From: an uncultured Flavobacterium sp.
Lineage (GTDB): Bacteria; Bacteroidota; Bacteroidia; Flavobacteriales; Flavobacteriaceae
Direction of reading: 5' to 3'
Length of the DNA: 64,000 nt
NCBI RefSeq assembly: GCF_951805225.1
Contig: NZ_OX638201.1
Coordinates: 4,216,001 to 4,280,000 of the forward strand
The first letter of the stretch is position 1, and the number at the start of each line of letters is the position of its first letter. Position numbers and translations under genes: made by a program. A model generated the notes under the pieces. The model had not been told where the DNA came from and did no database searches. It saw only the letters and a list, made by a program, of their open reading frames with translations. Below, piece by piece: positions 26,930-35,770 of the stretch.

Positions 26930-27700
26930 ATGAAAAATTTACTTCTTTATATTTTACTAACGTTTTCTTTGGCGGTTTCGGCTCAGGAAAAAGATAAAAC
27001 ATTGCCTGATGCCAATGATGAATATAAGCAGAATAAATTTGTTGATGCTGAAGCAAACTATAGAATTTCAGAATCAAAATTTCCAAAACGTGCCGCTGCT
27101 CCTTATAATTTAGGAAATACTATCTATAAACAAAATCAGGTTTCGGAAGCTAAGTTTGCTTACGCGAAAGCAATAAAAAATGCTAAAACAAGACCTGAAA
27201 AACATAAAGCATTTCACAATTTAGGAAATGTCTTCATGAAAGAGAAAGATTATACGCAAGCGGTTGAAGCTTACAAAGAAGCATTACGTAACGATCCAAC
27301 AGATGATGAAACTCGTTACAACTATGCTTTGGCAAAACAAAAGCTAAAAGAAAATCCTCCTAAAAACGATAAGAACAAAGACAAAAATAAAGATAAGGAC
27401 AAGGATAAAAACAAAGACAAGGACAAAGACAAGGATAAAAATAAAGATAAAGACAAGGATAAGGACAAAAAAGACGACAAGGGCGATAAAGACAAAGATA
27501 AAAAAGATGGTAAAAACGATCCTAAGAAAGATGATAAGTCAGACAATAAAGGAGAGCCAAAACCACAGCCTGGAGGAATTTCTAAAGAACGAGTTCAGAA
27601 TTTATTAGATGCTGTAAACAACGAAGAGAAGAAAATTCAGGATAAAGTAAACGCTCAAAAAGTAAAAGGTTCTCCTAAAAAAACAGAAAAAGACTGGTAA
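26930..27700 (+). CDS. batC: BatC, TPR protein with a Lys/Asp-rich tail
   Basis: A 256-residue protein with signal peptide MKNLLLYILLTFSLAVSA. Three TPR-like units fill residues 25-140 (APYNLGNTIYKQNQVSEAK; AFHNLGNVFMKEKDYTQAVE; RYNYALAKQ). Residues about 142-205 are a low-complexity tract made almost only of Lys and Asp with some Asn, in KD and NK steps, and a Pro/Gly hinge leads to a short helical end. The DNA of the tract is an imperfect hexamer repeat (GAYAAR) that may change in length by slippage. BatC provides a TPR scaffold in the Bat complex. It lies between batB and batD. Confidence 0.9.
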   Translation: MKNLLLYILLTFSLAVSAQEKDKTLPDANDEYKQNKFVDAEANYRISESKFPKRAAAPYNLGNTIYKQNQVSEAKFAYAKAIKNAKTRPEKHKAFHNLGNVFMKEKDYTQAVEAYKEALRNDPTDDETRYNYALAKQKLKENPPKNDKNKDKNKDKDKDKNKDKDKDKDKNKDKDKDKDKKDDKGDKDKDKKDGKNDPKKDDKSDNKGEPKPQPGGISKERVQNLLDAVNNEEKKIQDKVNAQKVKGSPKKTEKDW

Positions 27701-27705
27701 AAACA

Positions 27706-27802
27706 TCGTTTAATCGTTTATTTGTTTAACCGTTAATTTGACTACGAGTAAACAATAAAAAAAACGATTAAACAGTTAAACTAAAACAACGATTAAACAA
27801 TT
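27706..27802. repeat. CGTTTAATCGTTTA / AACGATTAAAC palindrome
   Basis: The batC-batD gap contains CGTTTAATCGTTTATTTG and TTTAACCGTT on the left, and AACGATTAAACAGTTAAAC plus a second ACGATTAAAC on the right, which are near reverse complements. Confidence 0.55.
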
Positions 27803-27804
27803 TA

Positions 27805-29559
27805 ATGAAAAGATATTTAATTCTATTCCTATTCACTTTTCAAGGGCTTTTGGCTCAAGTTCAATTTGAAGCCAGAGTAAGCAAAAACACGCTCGGACTG
27901 AACGAAAGATTCCGCATTGACTTTATGATGAATGTTGATGGAGACAACTTTGATCAGCCTTCATTTGAAGGTTTTAGAATCGTTGGTGGTCCAAGTCAAC
28001 AAGTAAGTCAGTCTTGGGTAAACGGAAGAAGTTCTTTTCAAAAAATATATTCCTATATTCTACAGCCTGAGAAAAAGGGAACTTTTTACATCAAACAGGC
28101 TGCAATTGAATACAACGGTCAGATTTACAAAACAGCACCTATAAAAATTGTTGTTACAAATGCCGTTGCACAAGAAAGAGATCCTAATGATAGCGGCAGA
28201 CCTCAGGGAACTTCTACCGGAGATGAAATGCTTAATCTTGTTGCCGAAATCTCTAAAACGAATCCTTATTTGAATGAGCCAATTACAGTGGTTTACAAAC
28301 TGTATTTCAATTATATCAATGTTACCGGTTTTAAAGAATTGGCTAAGCCAAAATACAACGACTTCTGGAATCAGAATATTGACATCAAGCAATTGGCCGT
28401 TGAGCAAGGAACTTATCAGGGTCAAAGATGTTATTATGTAATCTTAAAGAAAACCATTTTATATCCTCAAAAATCAGGCAGACTTACTATTGAACCACTT
28501 TCGTTGGATATTGGCGTTCAATTGCCTTCGAATCGTCGTGATATGTTTGGTCAGATGATTGTAACTGATGGAAATAAAGTTGTTTCTGCCGGAGCAAAAA
28601 CGATCAATGTAAGACCTCTTCCAGAAGCTACTAAACCGGAAGGTTTTGGCGGAGCGGTTGGTAAATTTGATTTTACGGTAACGCCTTCTAAAACAACATT
28701 AAAAAGCGGAGAAAGTCTTGATTTGATTGTTAGCGCTTCAGGAAACGGAAACATGAAATTGTTTACTTTGCCAAAACCTGTCGTTCCTAATGCATTAGAA
28801 ATGTACGATCCTGTTCATGACGAAAAAGTGACAACTTCACTATCCGGAATGTCTGGGAAAATCACTGATAAATACACCATTGTTCCACAATACAAAGGGA
28901 AATATGCGATCAAACCAATGCAGTTTTCTTATTTTGATTTAAATACAGGTTCTTATAAAACTATAACGTCACCAGAAATCATGGTTGATGTTCTGGACGG
29001 ACCAATGCAGGCTGAAGCAAATGCAACAGCGGCTAAAAATGTGATTTCGAAAACAGAACAATTCAAATATATCAAGTCTAAAACAACATTAACGGCAATT
29101 GCAAGAAATGATTTTTATGGTTCTGATTTGTATTACGCTTTATTGTTTTTACCGTTTGTAATTATACCAATTATTGTTCTGGCTAAGAAAAGAAAAGAAG
29201 CAATTGATGGTGACGTTACCGGAAACCGTATTAGAATGAACAACAAACTGGCGAAGAGATATTTATCTGAAGCTAAGAAACAACTCAACAACAAAGAGCC
29301 ATTTTATATTGCTCTTGAAAAAGCAATGCATAATTTCCTGAAAGCAAAATTGCATATTGAAACCTCAGAAATGAGTAAAGACAATATTCGCGAATTGTTG
29401 CTTTCCCGAAATTCAAATCCTGAAACGGTTCAAAATTTCATTAATTTGACAGAAAACTGTGAGTTTGCACGTTATGCTCCGGCATCAAGCGCTTCGATTC
29501 AACAGGATTATGACAAAGCTGTTTTGATTATCTCAGAACTGGAAAAACAAATCGTTTAA
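27805..29559 (+). CDS. batD: BatD (oxygen-tolerance family protein)
   Basis: A 584-residue protein with a signal peptide (MKRYLILFLFTFQGLLA). The large N-terminal part is a series of beta-sandwich domains typical of BatD (FEARVSKNTLGLNERFRIDF opening, then RIVGGPSQQVSQSWVNG, typical for the family). A single membrane helix (YYALLFLPFVIIPIIVLA, about 442-459) precedes a cytosolic helical domain of about 120 residues ending in LEKQIV. BatD is expected to be periplasmic and anchored in the inner membrane, and to interact with the VWA proteins. Order batC-batD-batE is the classic one. Confidence 0.93.
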   Translation: MKRYLILFLFTFQGLLAQVQFEARVSKNTLGLNERFRIDFMMNVDGDNFDQPSFEGFRIVGGPSQQVSQSWVNGRSSFQKIYSYILQPEKKGTFYIKQAAIEYNGQIYKTAPIKIVVTNAVAQERDPNDSGRPQGTSTGDEMLNLVAEISKTNPYLNEPITVVYKLYFNYINVTGFKELAKPKYNDFWNQNIDIKQLAVEQGTYQGQRCYYVILKKTILYPQKSGRLTIEPLSLDIGVQLPSNRRDMFGQMIVTDGNKVVSAGAKTINVRPLPEATKPEGFGGAVGKFDFTVTPSKTTLKSGESLDLIVSASGNGNMKLFTLPKPVVPNALEMYDPVHDEKVTTSLSGMSGKITDKYTIVPQYKGKYAIKPMQFSYFDLNTGSYKTITSPEIMVDVLDGPMQAEANATAAKNVISKTEQFKYIKSKTTLTAIARNDFYGSDLYYALLFLPFVIIPIIVLAKKRKEAIDGDVTGNRIRMNNKLAKRYLSEAKKQLNNKEPFYIALEKAMHNFLKAKLHIETSEMSKDNIRELLLSRNSNPETVQNFINLTENCEFARYAPASSASIQQDYDKAVLIISELEKQIV

Positions 29560-29571
29560 ATTATTAGAATC

Positions 29572-29604
29572 AAACCGGACAGGTTTTAAAAACCAGTCGG
29601 GTTT
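29572..29604. repeat. AAACCGGACAGG palindrome
   Basis: AAACCGGAC AGGTTTT and AAAACCAGTCGGGTTT form an almost perfect hairpin in the batD-batE gap. A T-run is missing, so it is unlikely to be a strong terminator. Confidence 0.5.
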
Positions 29605-29617
29605 AACAAAGAATAAA

Positions 29618-30364
29618 ATGAAACATATCGTATATCTTTTTTTATTAATCACGCAGGTTTTCTTTGCTCAAAGCAGCTTTGAAAAAGGAAATGCATTGTA
29701 CCAAAAAGGACAATATCAGCAAGCTGTAGATGTTTATGAAAGTGTTATTAAAGAAGACAAACAACAATCTGCTGAATTGTATTTTAACCTGGCAAACAGT
29801 TATTATAAATTAAATAAAGTAGCACCTTCGATTTATAATTATGAGAAAGCTTTGGTTCTAAAACCTCATGATCCGGAGACTTTAAACAATTTAAAATTTG
29901 CCAAAAAACTAACAATCGACGAAATTAAAGAAGTTCCAAAAGTAGGTTTTGCAAAACTGATTCAGAACTTTACAGGTATTTTTGATTATAATACGTGGGC
30001 AAAAATCGCTGTTGGATTTGGATTCTTGTTTCTACTGGCATTTATTGGATATTACTTTTCAGAACTTACACTTACAAAAAGAATTTATTTCATTGGAATG
30101 TTTATTCTTTTGGTTGCTTTATTATTGAGTGTTTTTGCCGGAATGTCTGAGAAAAATCATTTTGACAACGATCGCCCTGCAATTGTTTTTTCAGAATTAA
30201 GCGAAGTTAGAAGCGAACCTCAAAAAGCGGGCGCAGCTATTTTCTTGTTGCACGAAGGATCAAAAGTCTACGTTACCGAAACCCTTGGAAAATGGAAAAA
30301 AATCGAATTAACTGACGGAACTGAAGGTTGGATCGATGGAACAACAATTAAAGAAGTAAAATAA
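29618..30364 (+). CDS. batE: BatE, TPR plus SH3 membrane protein
   Basis: A 248-residue protein with signal peptide MKHIVYLFLLITQVFFAQ. TPR units cover about 20-95 (GNALYQKGQYQQAVDVYES, ELYFNLANSYYKLNKVAPSI). Two membrane helices follow (near 126-146 and 155-173), and the last 60 residues form a bacterial SH3 domain (RSEPQKAGAAIFLLHEGSKV, then WKKIELTDGTEGWI). The TPR-TM-TM-SH3 layout is that of BatE. It is the last gene of the cluster and ends at a bidirectional terminator. Confidence 0.92.
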   Translation: MKHIVYLFLLITQVFFAQSSFEKGNALYQKGQYQQAVDVYESVIKEDKQQSAELYFNLANSYYKLNKVAPSIYNYEKALVLKPHDPETLNNLKFAKKLTIDEIKEVPKVGFAKLIQNFTGIFDYNTWAKIAVGFGFLFLLAFIGYYFSELTLTKRIYFIGMFILLVALLLSVFAGMSEKNHFDNDRPAIVFSELSEVRSEPQKAGAAIFLLHEGSKVYVTETLGKWKKIELTDGTEGWIDGTTIKEVK

Positions 30365-30386
30365 AAAATCATAAAATTTCAAGCAT

Positions 30387-30430
30387 AAAAAATCCCAAAT
30401 TCCAATTATATATTGGAATTTGGGATTTTC
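30387..30430. terminator. Bidirectional terminator between batE and the VWA lipoprotein gene
   Basis: AAAATCCCAAATTCCAAT (30389-30406) and its exact reverse complement at 30412-30429 form an 18-bp stem with a five-base loop, flanked by A-run and T-rich sequence. Confidence 0.88.
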
Positions 30431-30446
30431 TGTTTTTAGTTTTTCT

Positions 30447-31988
30447 CTAATTTACGGCATCAACCAATCTAATGAATTCGGCTTTATAACCGTCTTCGTC
30501 GTTTGATAAACCAGATTTAGCTAATCTTTTTATATCCGAAGTAGAACTGTTTGCTATAAATTTTGAATCTCTCAATTTTAATCCAAACCAGGCAACTGCG
30601 GTTGTAAATTTAAAGTCGGAAGAACTTTCGTCTAAAGCTACTTTTTTGGTTCCGATTGTACTTACCATTTCGATACTTTTATCGCCATCAGGTTTTTTAT
30701 ATCTAAATTTAATCGTCGCCAATTCATTACCATTCCCAGAATCATTTTGACTTACTTTTATGTATTTTAAATCTGAAGGAACATAATCGCTTTCAACGCC
30801 TGTTGGAATAATTTCGTATAAAGCCGTAACAGTATGACCGCTTCCTAATTCTCCGGCATCGATTTTATCATTTTTAAAATCCTCCGCATTTAATTTTCTG
30901 TTTTCATATCCAATTAATCGGTAAGCCTGAACGTGCTTCGGATTAAATTCGATTTGAATCTTCACATCTTTAGCAATGGCAAACATCGAACCTTTGAATT
31001 CTTTCCCAAGAAAACGATTAGCTTCCTGAATATTATCTATATAAGCATAATTCCCGTTTCCTTTGTCGGCAAGAATTTCCATTTTACTGTCTTTGTAATT
31101 TCCCATTCCATATCCTAAAACAGTTAAGAAAACACCTGATTTTCTTTTCTCTTCGATTAGTTTTTCCATTTCCACATCAGAAGATGCTCCAACATTAAAA
31201 TCTCCATCTGTTGCGATAACAACACGGTTATTTCCTTCTTTTATAAAGTTTTCCTGAGCAAGTTTATAAGCAAGTTCAATTCCTTCTCCTCCAGCTGTAC
31301 TTCCGCCAGCGCTTAAATTATCAAAAGCTGCTAAAATCTCCTCTTTTTCATCGCCCGAAGTCGGTTCTAAAACAACACCGGCAGAACCGGCATAAACTAC
31401 TATCGAAACTTTATCCTGTGGACGAAGTTCTTTTACCAAAATCTTCATCGATTCTTTTAATAACGGAAGTTTATTAGATTCATCCATGGAACCCGAAACA
31501 TCAATTAGAAAAACAAGATTTGAAGCGGGCAAATTAGTCATTGGAATATTTTTTCCTTGTAAGCCAATTTTCAATAATTGACAGTTTTTATTCCACGGAC
31601 TATCACTTAATTCCGTGTTAATCGAAAACGGATGTTGTCCTTCTGGCTGTGGATAATTGTATTTGAAGAAATTCATCATTTCCTCGACACGAACAGCATC
31701 TTTAGGAACCTTTTGTCCTTCGTTAATAAATCGGCGAATATTGGTATATGATGCATTGTCAACATCAATAGAAAAAGTAGAAAGTGGTGATTTTTGTGGA
31801 GACTCAAAAGGGTTTTCTTCAAGTCCGGCGTAACTTTCAGTATTGGGATCTGAAATATTTTCTTCTGGAAGTTCATCGGTCGAAACAACTGTCATATCCA
31901 TTGTCTCTACAGCTGCGGCATCTTCTTTTTTACAACTAACTAAAATAAGTAAAAGGAATGCCATCAAATAAAAAGCTTTATTTTTCAT
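30447..31988 (-). CDS. YfbK-like VWA lipoprotein
   Basis: A 513-residue lipoprotein: signal peptide with lipobox LVSC, modified cysteine at C19. An acidic linker (20-65) leads to the von Willebrand N-terminal region of the YfbK type (STFSIDVDNASYTNIRRFIN), a VWA domain with MIDAS DVSGS (163-167), and ATDGDFNVG as the third metal-contact loop, then a C-terminal DUF3520-like domain (FTTAVAWFGLKLRDS). YfbK-type proteins are common envelope lipoproteins of unknown exact role. It converges with the Bat cluster but is a different VWA subfamily, so the shared domain is not evidence of a shared complex. Confidence 0.88.
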   Translation of the reverse strand: MKNKAFYLMAFLLLILVSCKKEDAAAVETMDMTVVSTDELPEENISDPNTESYAGLEENPFESPQKSPLSTFSIDVDNASYTNIRRFINEGQKVPKDAVRVEEMMNFFKYNYPQPEGQHPFSINTELSDSPWNKNCQLLKIGLQGKNIPMTNLPASNLVFLIDVSGSMDESNKLPLLKESMKILVKELRPQDKVSIVVYAGSAGVVLEPTSGDEKEEILAAFDNLSAGGSTAGGEGIELAYKLAQENFIKEGNNRVVIATDGDFNVGASSDVEMEKLIEEKRKSGVFLTVLGYGMGNYKDSKMEILADKGNGNYAYIDNIQEANRFLGKEFKGSMFAIAKDVKIQIEFNPKHVQAYRLIGYENRKLNAEDFKNDKIDAGELGSGHTVTALYEIIPTGVESDYVPSDLKYIKVSQNDSGNGNELATIKFRYKKPDGDKSIEMVSTIGTKKVALDESSSDFKFTTAVAWFGLKLRDSKFIANSSTSDIKRLAKSGLSNDEDGYKAEFIRLVDAVN

Positions 31989-32298
31989 TTAAAATAAATT
32001 TTAGAAATTAGTGAATGATTTACTCTCAAATAACGACCAGCATTCCGGATGTACTAGTGAAGATTATCTGCGATTTTCGCCAATCCAAATTTGGTGCCAA
32101 GAATTTTCTTAAATTTTGGCTAATGAAAAAATAAAGTTTTCTAAAATAAAAAAGTGCGCATTTTTAAAGGCTTTATCAAATGATAAAATTTTATTTGAGA
32201 CGCATATTTTTTTCTAAACCATATAAGTGATATAAGTTCATTTTAGACTAAACACGCGAATAGCTTAAATTTACTTATATCACTTATATGGTTAAAAA
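31989..32298. other. 310-base intergenic region with a 20-bp palindrome
   Basis: The region lies between the start side of the VWA lipoprotein gene and the 3' end of the formyl-THF cyclo-ligase gene. I see no gene in it. Its first 170 bases are AT-rich with no clear promoter match, and the last 80 are the large palindrome listed separately. Confidence 0.5.
32217..32293. repeat. 20-bp perfect inverted repeat (CATATAAGTGATATAAG type)
   Basis: AACCATATAAGTGATATAAG at 32217-32236 is exactly repeated in reverse complement at 32274-32293, with a 37-base loop. It begins 6 bases beyond the cyclo-ligase stop, so it could protect or end that mRNA, though no T-run follows directly. Confidence 0.65.
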
Positions 32299-32868
32299 TT
32301 AAAAAGTATATGTTTTTTGAGGTGTAATACAATAATTCAGTTTTACATCAGATTCAAAAATATCTTCGATTTGTTCTTCGGATTCAAAAAAGGAAAGTCC
32401 AATTTTAATGGTTTCAGGTTTGCATTCTGCTAGAAATTTATCATAAAAACCTTTTCCGTAACCAACTCTGTTTCCCAAAATATCAAAAGCCAAAAGCGGA
32501 ACAAAAACTACATCGATAGTTTCTGATGGAACTGGCAAACCATTTACAGGTTCGGGAATATTGTATTCGTTTTTCTTGATTTTAGTATTATCCGTCAATA
32601 AAAAATGAGACATTCCGCGGGTTTCAAAATCACTTTTAGAAACCACAATTTCTTTATCTTTTCCGGATAATAAATGTAAAATGTATTCGGTATTTACTTC
32701 TTTTTGTTCTTCGATAGGAAGAAAAACATGATAATAGGTTTTATCCCAAATAGGCAAAGTGATTAAATTATTGGCTATAGCCAAACTTTTTTCTTCGATA
32801 TCATTTTCAGAAAGTTGTTTTCGAAGATTTTTATAGTGTAGTCGTAATTCTTTTTTATTCGTCGGCAT
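32299..32868 (-). CDS. 5-formyltetrahydrofolate cyclo-ligase
   Basis: A 189-residue cytosolic enzyme that converts 5-formyl-THF to 5,10-methenyl-THF with ATP. The basic N-terminus (MPTNKKELRLHYKNLRKQLS) is of the family type, and the C-terminal ATP-site motif is RVGYGKGFYDKFL after VFVPLLAFDILG. I chose the ATG at 32868; an in-frame ATG at 32919 would add 17 residues unlike the family and overlap the upstream gene by 65 bases. With this start the gene still overlaps the aspartoacylase-family stop by 14 bases, which indicates translational coupling of the pair. Confidence 0.9.
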   Translation of the reverse strand: MPTNKKELRLHYKNLRKQLSENDIEEKSLAIANNLITLPIWDKTYYHVFLPIEEQKEVNTEYILHLLSGKDKEIVVSKSDFETRGMSHFLLTDNTKIKKNEYNIPEPVNGLPVPSETIDVVFVPLLAFDILGNRVGYGKGFYDKFLAECKPETIKIGLSFFESEEQIEDIFESDVKLNYCITPQKTYTF

Positions 32869-33835
32869 TATCGAGGCTATTTTTAGACATATGATAAATC
32901 GCATCACCTTCGTACACAATTGGCGAATGATTAGCGTTGATCACAAATCCGTCGTGAGGTGCTTTTACTTTTTGTTCAAATTTACCAAACGGATCTGTTA
33001 TAATTGCCAAAATAGTTCCTTTGGTCACAAAACGTCCAATTCTATTATAATCATGCAATAAACCGGAACATTTTGCACGCAGCCAAACCGAGTTTTTAAT
33101 ATATATCGAAGGATCTTCTGCTTCTTCAACGATATGTTTTGGGTCAAGCATTTTTAGATAATTCAATAAACGCTTCACTCCCATCACGCCTTCATTTGCA
33201 ACTAAATCATTAATATCTAATGATTTTCCGCCTTCAAAAAGAAGCATTTTTACGTTTGCTTTTTCGCAGGTATTTCTAAAAGAGCCACCAATATTTTTAG
33301 AATAAAGTGTAAACGGCGCATTAAAAACATCTGCCAGAAGTTTCAATTCGGGATTATTCTCTGTTATTCTTATTTGTGGCGCATTAAATCGGCTTGCTCC
33401 TCCGGCATGAAAATCGACAGCATAATCTATAATTGGTAAAACCTGCGCAACAATATGATAGGCAAATCTACTTGCCAAAGATCCTTTTTTACTTCCGGGA
33501 AAAACACGATTTAAATCTCTTCCGTCAGGAAACTCACGTGATTTATTGACAAAACCGTACATATTGATAATCGGAATACAAATAATAGTTCCTCTTGCCG
33601 GACGATTAATTTTTTTGCTGATGATCTGTCTGACGATTTCGACTCCGTTAATTTCGTCTCCATGAATTCCGGCGGAGAATAAAACTACCGGACCTTCAAT
33701 TTTTGAACGGCGTACAATAACCGGAATATTAAGTTTTGTAGTGGTATGCAAACGAGCAATTTCGACGTTTATCGTTTTGCTTTCTCCGGGCAAAATGGCT
33801 TCGTCAAAAATAACCAGGGGCGTATTATTTTTCAT
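32855..33835 (-). CDS. Succinylglutamate desuccinylase/aspartoacylase family protein
   Basis: A 326-residue M14-like zinc amidohydrolase. The zinc ligands H58 and E61 are in AGIHGDEING, and the third His is probably H143 in VDFHAGG; RDLNRVFPG (106-114) is the substrate-binding motif. The C-terminal 90 residues form a small beta domain (SGLLHDYNRIGRFVTKGTIL, KAPHDGFVINANHSPIVYEG) like the barrel-sandwich end of this subfamily. The exact amide substrate is unknown; related proteins are often next to RimK-type ligases, which is not the case here. It heads a two-gene unit with the cyclo-ligase. Confidence 0.88.
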   Translation of the reverse strand: MKNNTPLVIFDEAILPGESKTINVEIARLHTTTKLNIPVIVRRSKIEGPVVLFSAGIHGDEINGVEIVRQIISKKINRPARGTIICIPIINMYGFVNKSREFPDGRDLNRVFPGSKKGSLASRFAYHIVAQVLPIIDYAVDFHAGGASRFNAPQIRITENNPELKLLADVFNAPFTLYSKNIGGSFRNTCEKANVKMLLFEGGKSLDINDLVANEGVMGVKRLLNYLKMLDPKHIVEEAEDPSIYIKNSVWLRAKCSGLLHDYNRIGRFVTKGTILAIITDPFGKFEQKVKAPHDGFVINANHSPIVYEGDAIYHMSKNSLDNADE

Positions 33836-33971
33836 ATGGAATTATAAAATCTAAATATAGAAATTATTCTTTGGATTTCGTAAATTTGAAACTAAATCAA
33901 TGTTAAGCTTTTTACAGAAATCGGAATGGTTTTTGAAAACGCTTTTCAGTTATCTTCAGAAACAAAACAGA

Positions 33972-35765
33972 ATGCAAAAACCGTCCTTAGATCTTCAAAT
34001 CCAAACCTTGCCGGACAATCCCGGCGTGTATCAATATTATGATAAAGACGGGAAGATCTTATATGTTGGAAAAGCCAAAAATCTTAAAAAAAGAGTTTCC
34101 TCTTATTTCAATAAAATCCACGATACTGCCAAAACGAATGTTCTGGTAAAAAAAATTGTGACCATAAAACACATCGTCGTTCCTACCGAAACCGATGCGC
34201 TTTTATTAGAAAACAATTTAATCAAAACTTTACAGCCGCGTTATAATGTATTGTTGCGTGATGACAAAAGTTACCCTTGGATTTGTATCAAAAGAGAACC
34301 TTTTTCGAGAATATTTTCGACCCGAAGAATGGTCAAAGATGGTTCTGAATATTTTGGACCTTACACAAGTTTCAAAACCGTACATACAATTTTAGATCTA
34401 ATCAAAGAGTTGTATCCGTTGCGAACTTGTAATTACGATTTAAGTAAATCAAATATAGATTCAGGAAAGTTCAAAGTTTGTCTGGAATATCATATTGGCA
34501 ATTGCAAAGGTCCATGCGAAGGCTTTGAATCTCTGGAAGATTATCAAAAACAAGTCGATGCGATTCGCGAAATTCTGAAAGGAAATTTCAAAGAAAGCAT
34601 GAAAGACTTCAAGCGTTTAATGACACAATATGCGCAGAATTTACAATTTGAAGAAGCACAAAAAATCAAAGAAAAAATTGAAGTTCTTGAAAATTATCAA
34701 TCAAGATCTACGATTGTAAATCCGAAAATCACCAATATTGATGTTTTCTCGATTGTTTCTGATGAAAGTGCGGCTTATGTAAACTTCCTGCAAATATCAC
34801 ACGGATCGATTATTCGTTCGCATACTTTAGAAATGAAGAAAAAACTGGACGAAACTGACGAAGAACTTTTAGAACTGGCAATTATAGAACTTCGCGAGCG
34901 TTTTCAGTTATTATCAAAAGAAATTATTGTTCCGTTTGAAATTGATTTGGGCGAAAACATCAAAACAACCGTTCCTCAACTGGGAGACAAAAAACAGATT
35001 TTAGATTTATCGATTCGAAATGCTAAGTTTTACCGAATCGAACAACTGAAACAATTGCAAATTGTAGATCCTGATCGACACACGAATCGAATCATGGCTC
35101 AAATGCAAAAAGATTTACGTTTACATGTTGAACCGCGACATATCGAATGTTTTGATAACTCGAATATTCAGGGAACAAATCCGGTTGCGGCTTGCGTGGT
35201 TTTTAAAGATGGAAAAGCAAGTAAAAAAGATTATCGCCATTTTAATGTAAAAACGGTCGAAGGTCCGGACGATTTTGCTTCGATGACCGAAATTGTATAT
35301 CGCCGTTACAAAAGATTATTAGACGAAAATCAACCTCTTCCGCAATTGATTATTATTGATGGTGGAAAAGGTCAATTATCTGCTGCTTTAAAAAGTATCG
35401 ATGAATTGGGTTTACGCGGAAAAATTGCCATTATCGGAATTGCAAAACGACTCGAAGAACTTTTTTATCCCGGAGATTCCATTCCATTATATTTGGATAA
35501 AAAATCAGAAACATTAAAAGTAATTCAGCAACTGCGAAATGAAGCGCACCGTTTTGGAATCACTTTTCATAGAGACAAACGTAGCAAAGCTGCGCTGAAT
35601 TCGTCTGTAGAAAGCATTCCCGGAATTGGAGAAAAAACCATGCTAACGTTAATACAACATTTCAAAAGTGTTAAAAGATTGAAACTAGCATCAGAAAAAG
35701 AAATTTCGGATGTAATTGGAGTATCAAAAGCCAAAAAAATTGTCGACTTTTACAAAACCAACTAG
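33972..35765 (+). CDS. uvrC: Excinuclease ABC subunit C
   Basis: About 597 residues from the ATG at 33972. An in-frame ATG at 33900 would add 24 residues absent from the family, while MQKPSLDLQIQTLPDNPGVY is the natural opening. The GIY-YIG nuclease is at the N-terminus (GVYQYYDKDGKILYVGKA, 18-35, then KNLKKRVSSYF). The cysteine cluster segment, the UVR domain (QNLQFEEAQKIKEKIEVLEN, about 205-235), the RNase H-like nuclease (ECFDNSNIQGTNPVAACVVF, IIDGGKGQL) and the C-terminal helix-hairpin-helix (SIPGIGEKTMLTLIQHF) follow. It cuts both sides of a lesion in nucleotide excision repair. The patatin gene starts 5 bases later. Confidence 0.97.
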   Translation: MQKPSLDLQIQTLPDNPGVYQYYDKDGKILYVGKAKNLKKRVSSYFNKIHDTAKTNVLVKKIVTIKHIVVPTETDALLLENNLIKTLQPRYNVLLRDDKSYPWICIKREPFSRIFSTRRMVKDGSEYFGPYTSFKTVHTILDLIKELYPLRTCNYDLSKSNIDSGKFKVCLEYHIGNCKGPCEGFESLEDYQKQVDAIREILKGNFKESMKDFKRLMTQYAQNLQFEEAQKIKEKIEVLENYQSRSTIVNPKITNIDVFSIVSDESAAYVNFLQISHGSIIRSHTLEMKKKLDETDEELLELAIIELRERFQLLSKEIIVPFEIDLGENIKTTVPQLGDKKQILDLSIRNAKFYRIEQLKQLQIVDPDRHTNRIMAQMQKDLRLHVEPRHIECFDNSNIQGTNPVAACVVFKDGKASKKDYRHFNVKTVEGPDDFASMTEIVYRRYKRLLDENQPLPQLIIIDGGKGQLSAALKSIDELGLRGKIAIIGIAKRLEELFYPGDSIPLYLDKKSETLKVIQQLRNEAHRFGITFHRDKRSKAALNSSVESIPGIGEKTMLTLIQHFKSVKRLKLASEKEISDVIGVSKAKKIVDFYKTN

Positions 35766-35770
35766 CTATT

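Noticed and set aside
27322..27546. Minus-strand ORF coding for a Ser/Leu repeat
   Set aside because: It is the antisense shadow of the Lys/Asp tract of BatC.
30447..31988. VWA lipoprotein as a member of the Bat complex
   Set aside because: It is of the YfbK type, on the opposite strand and behind a bidirectional terminator; the shared VWA domain alone is not evidence.
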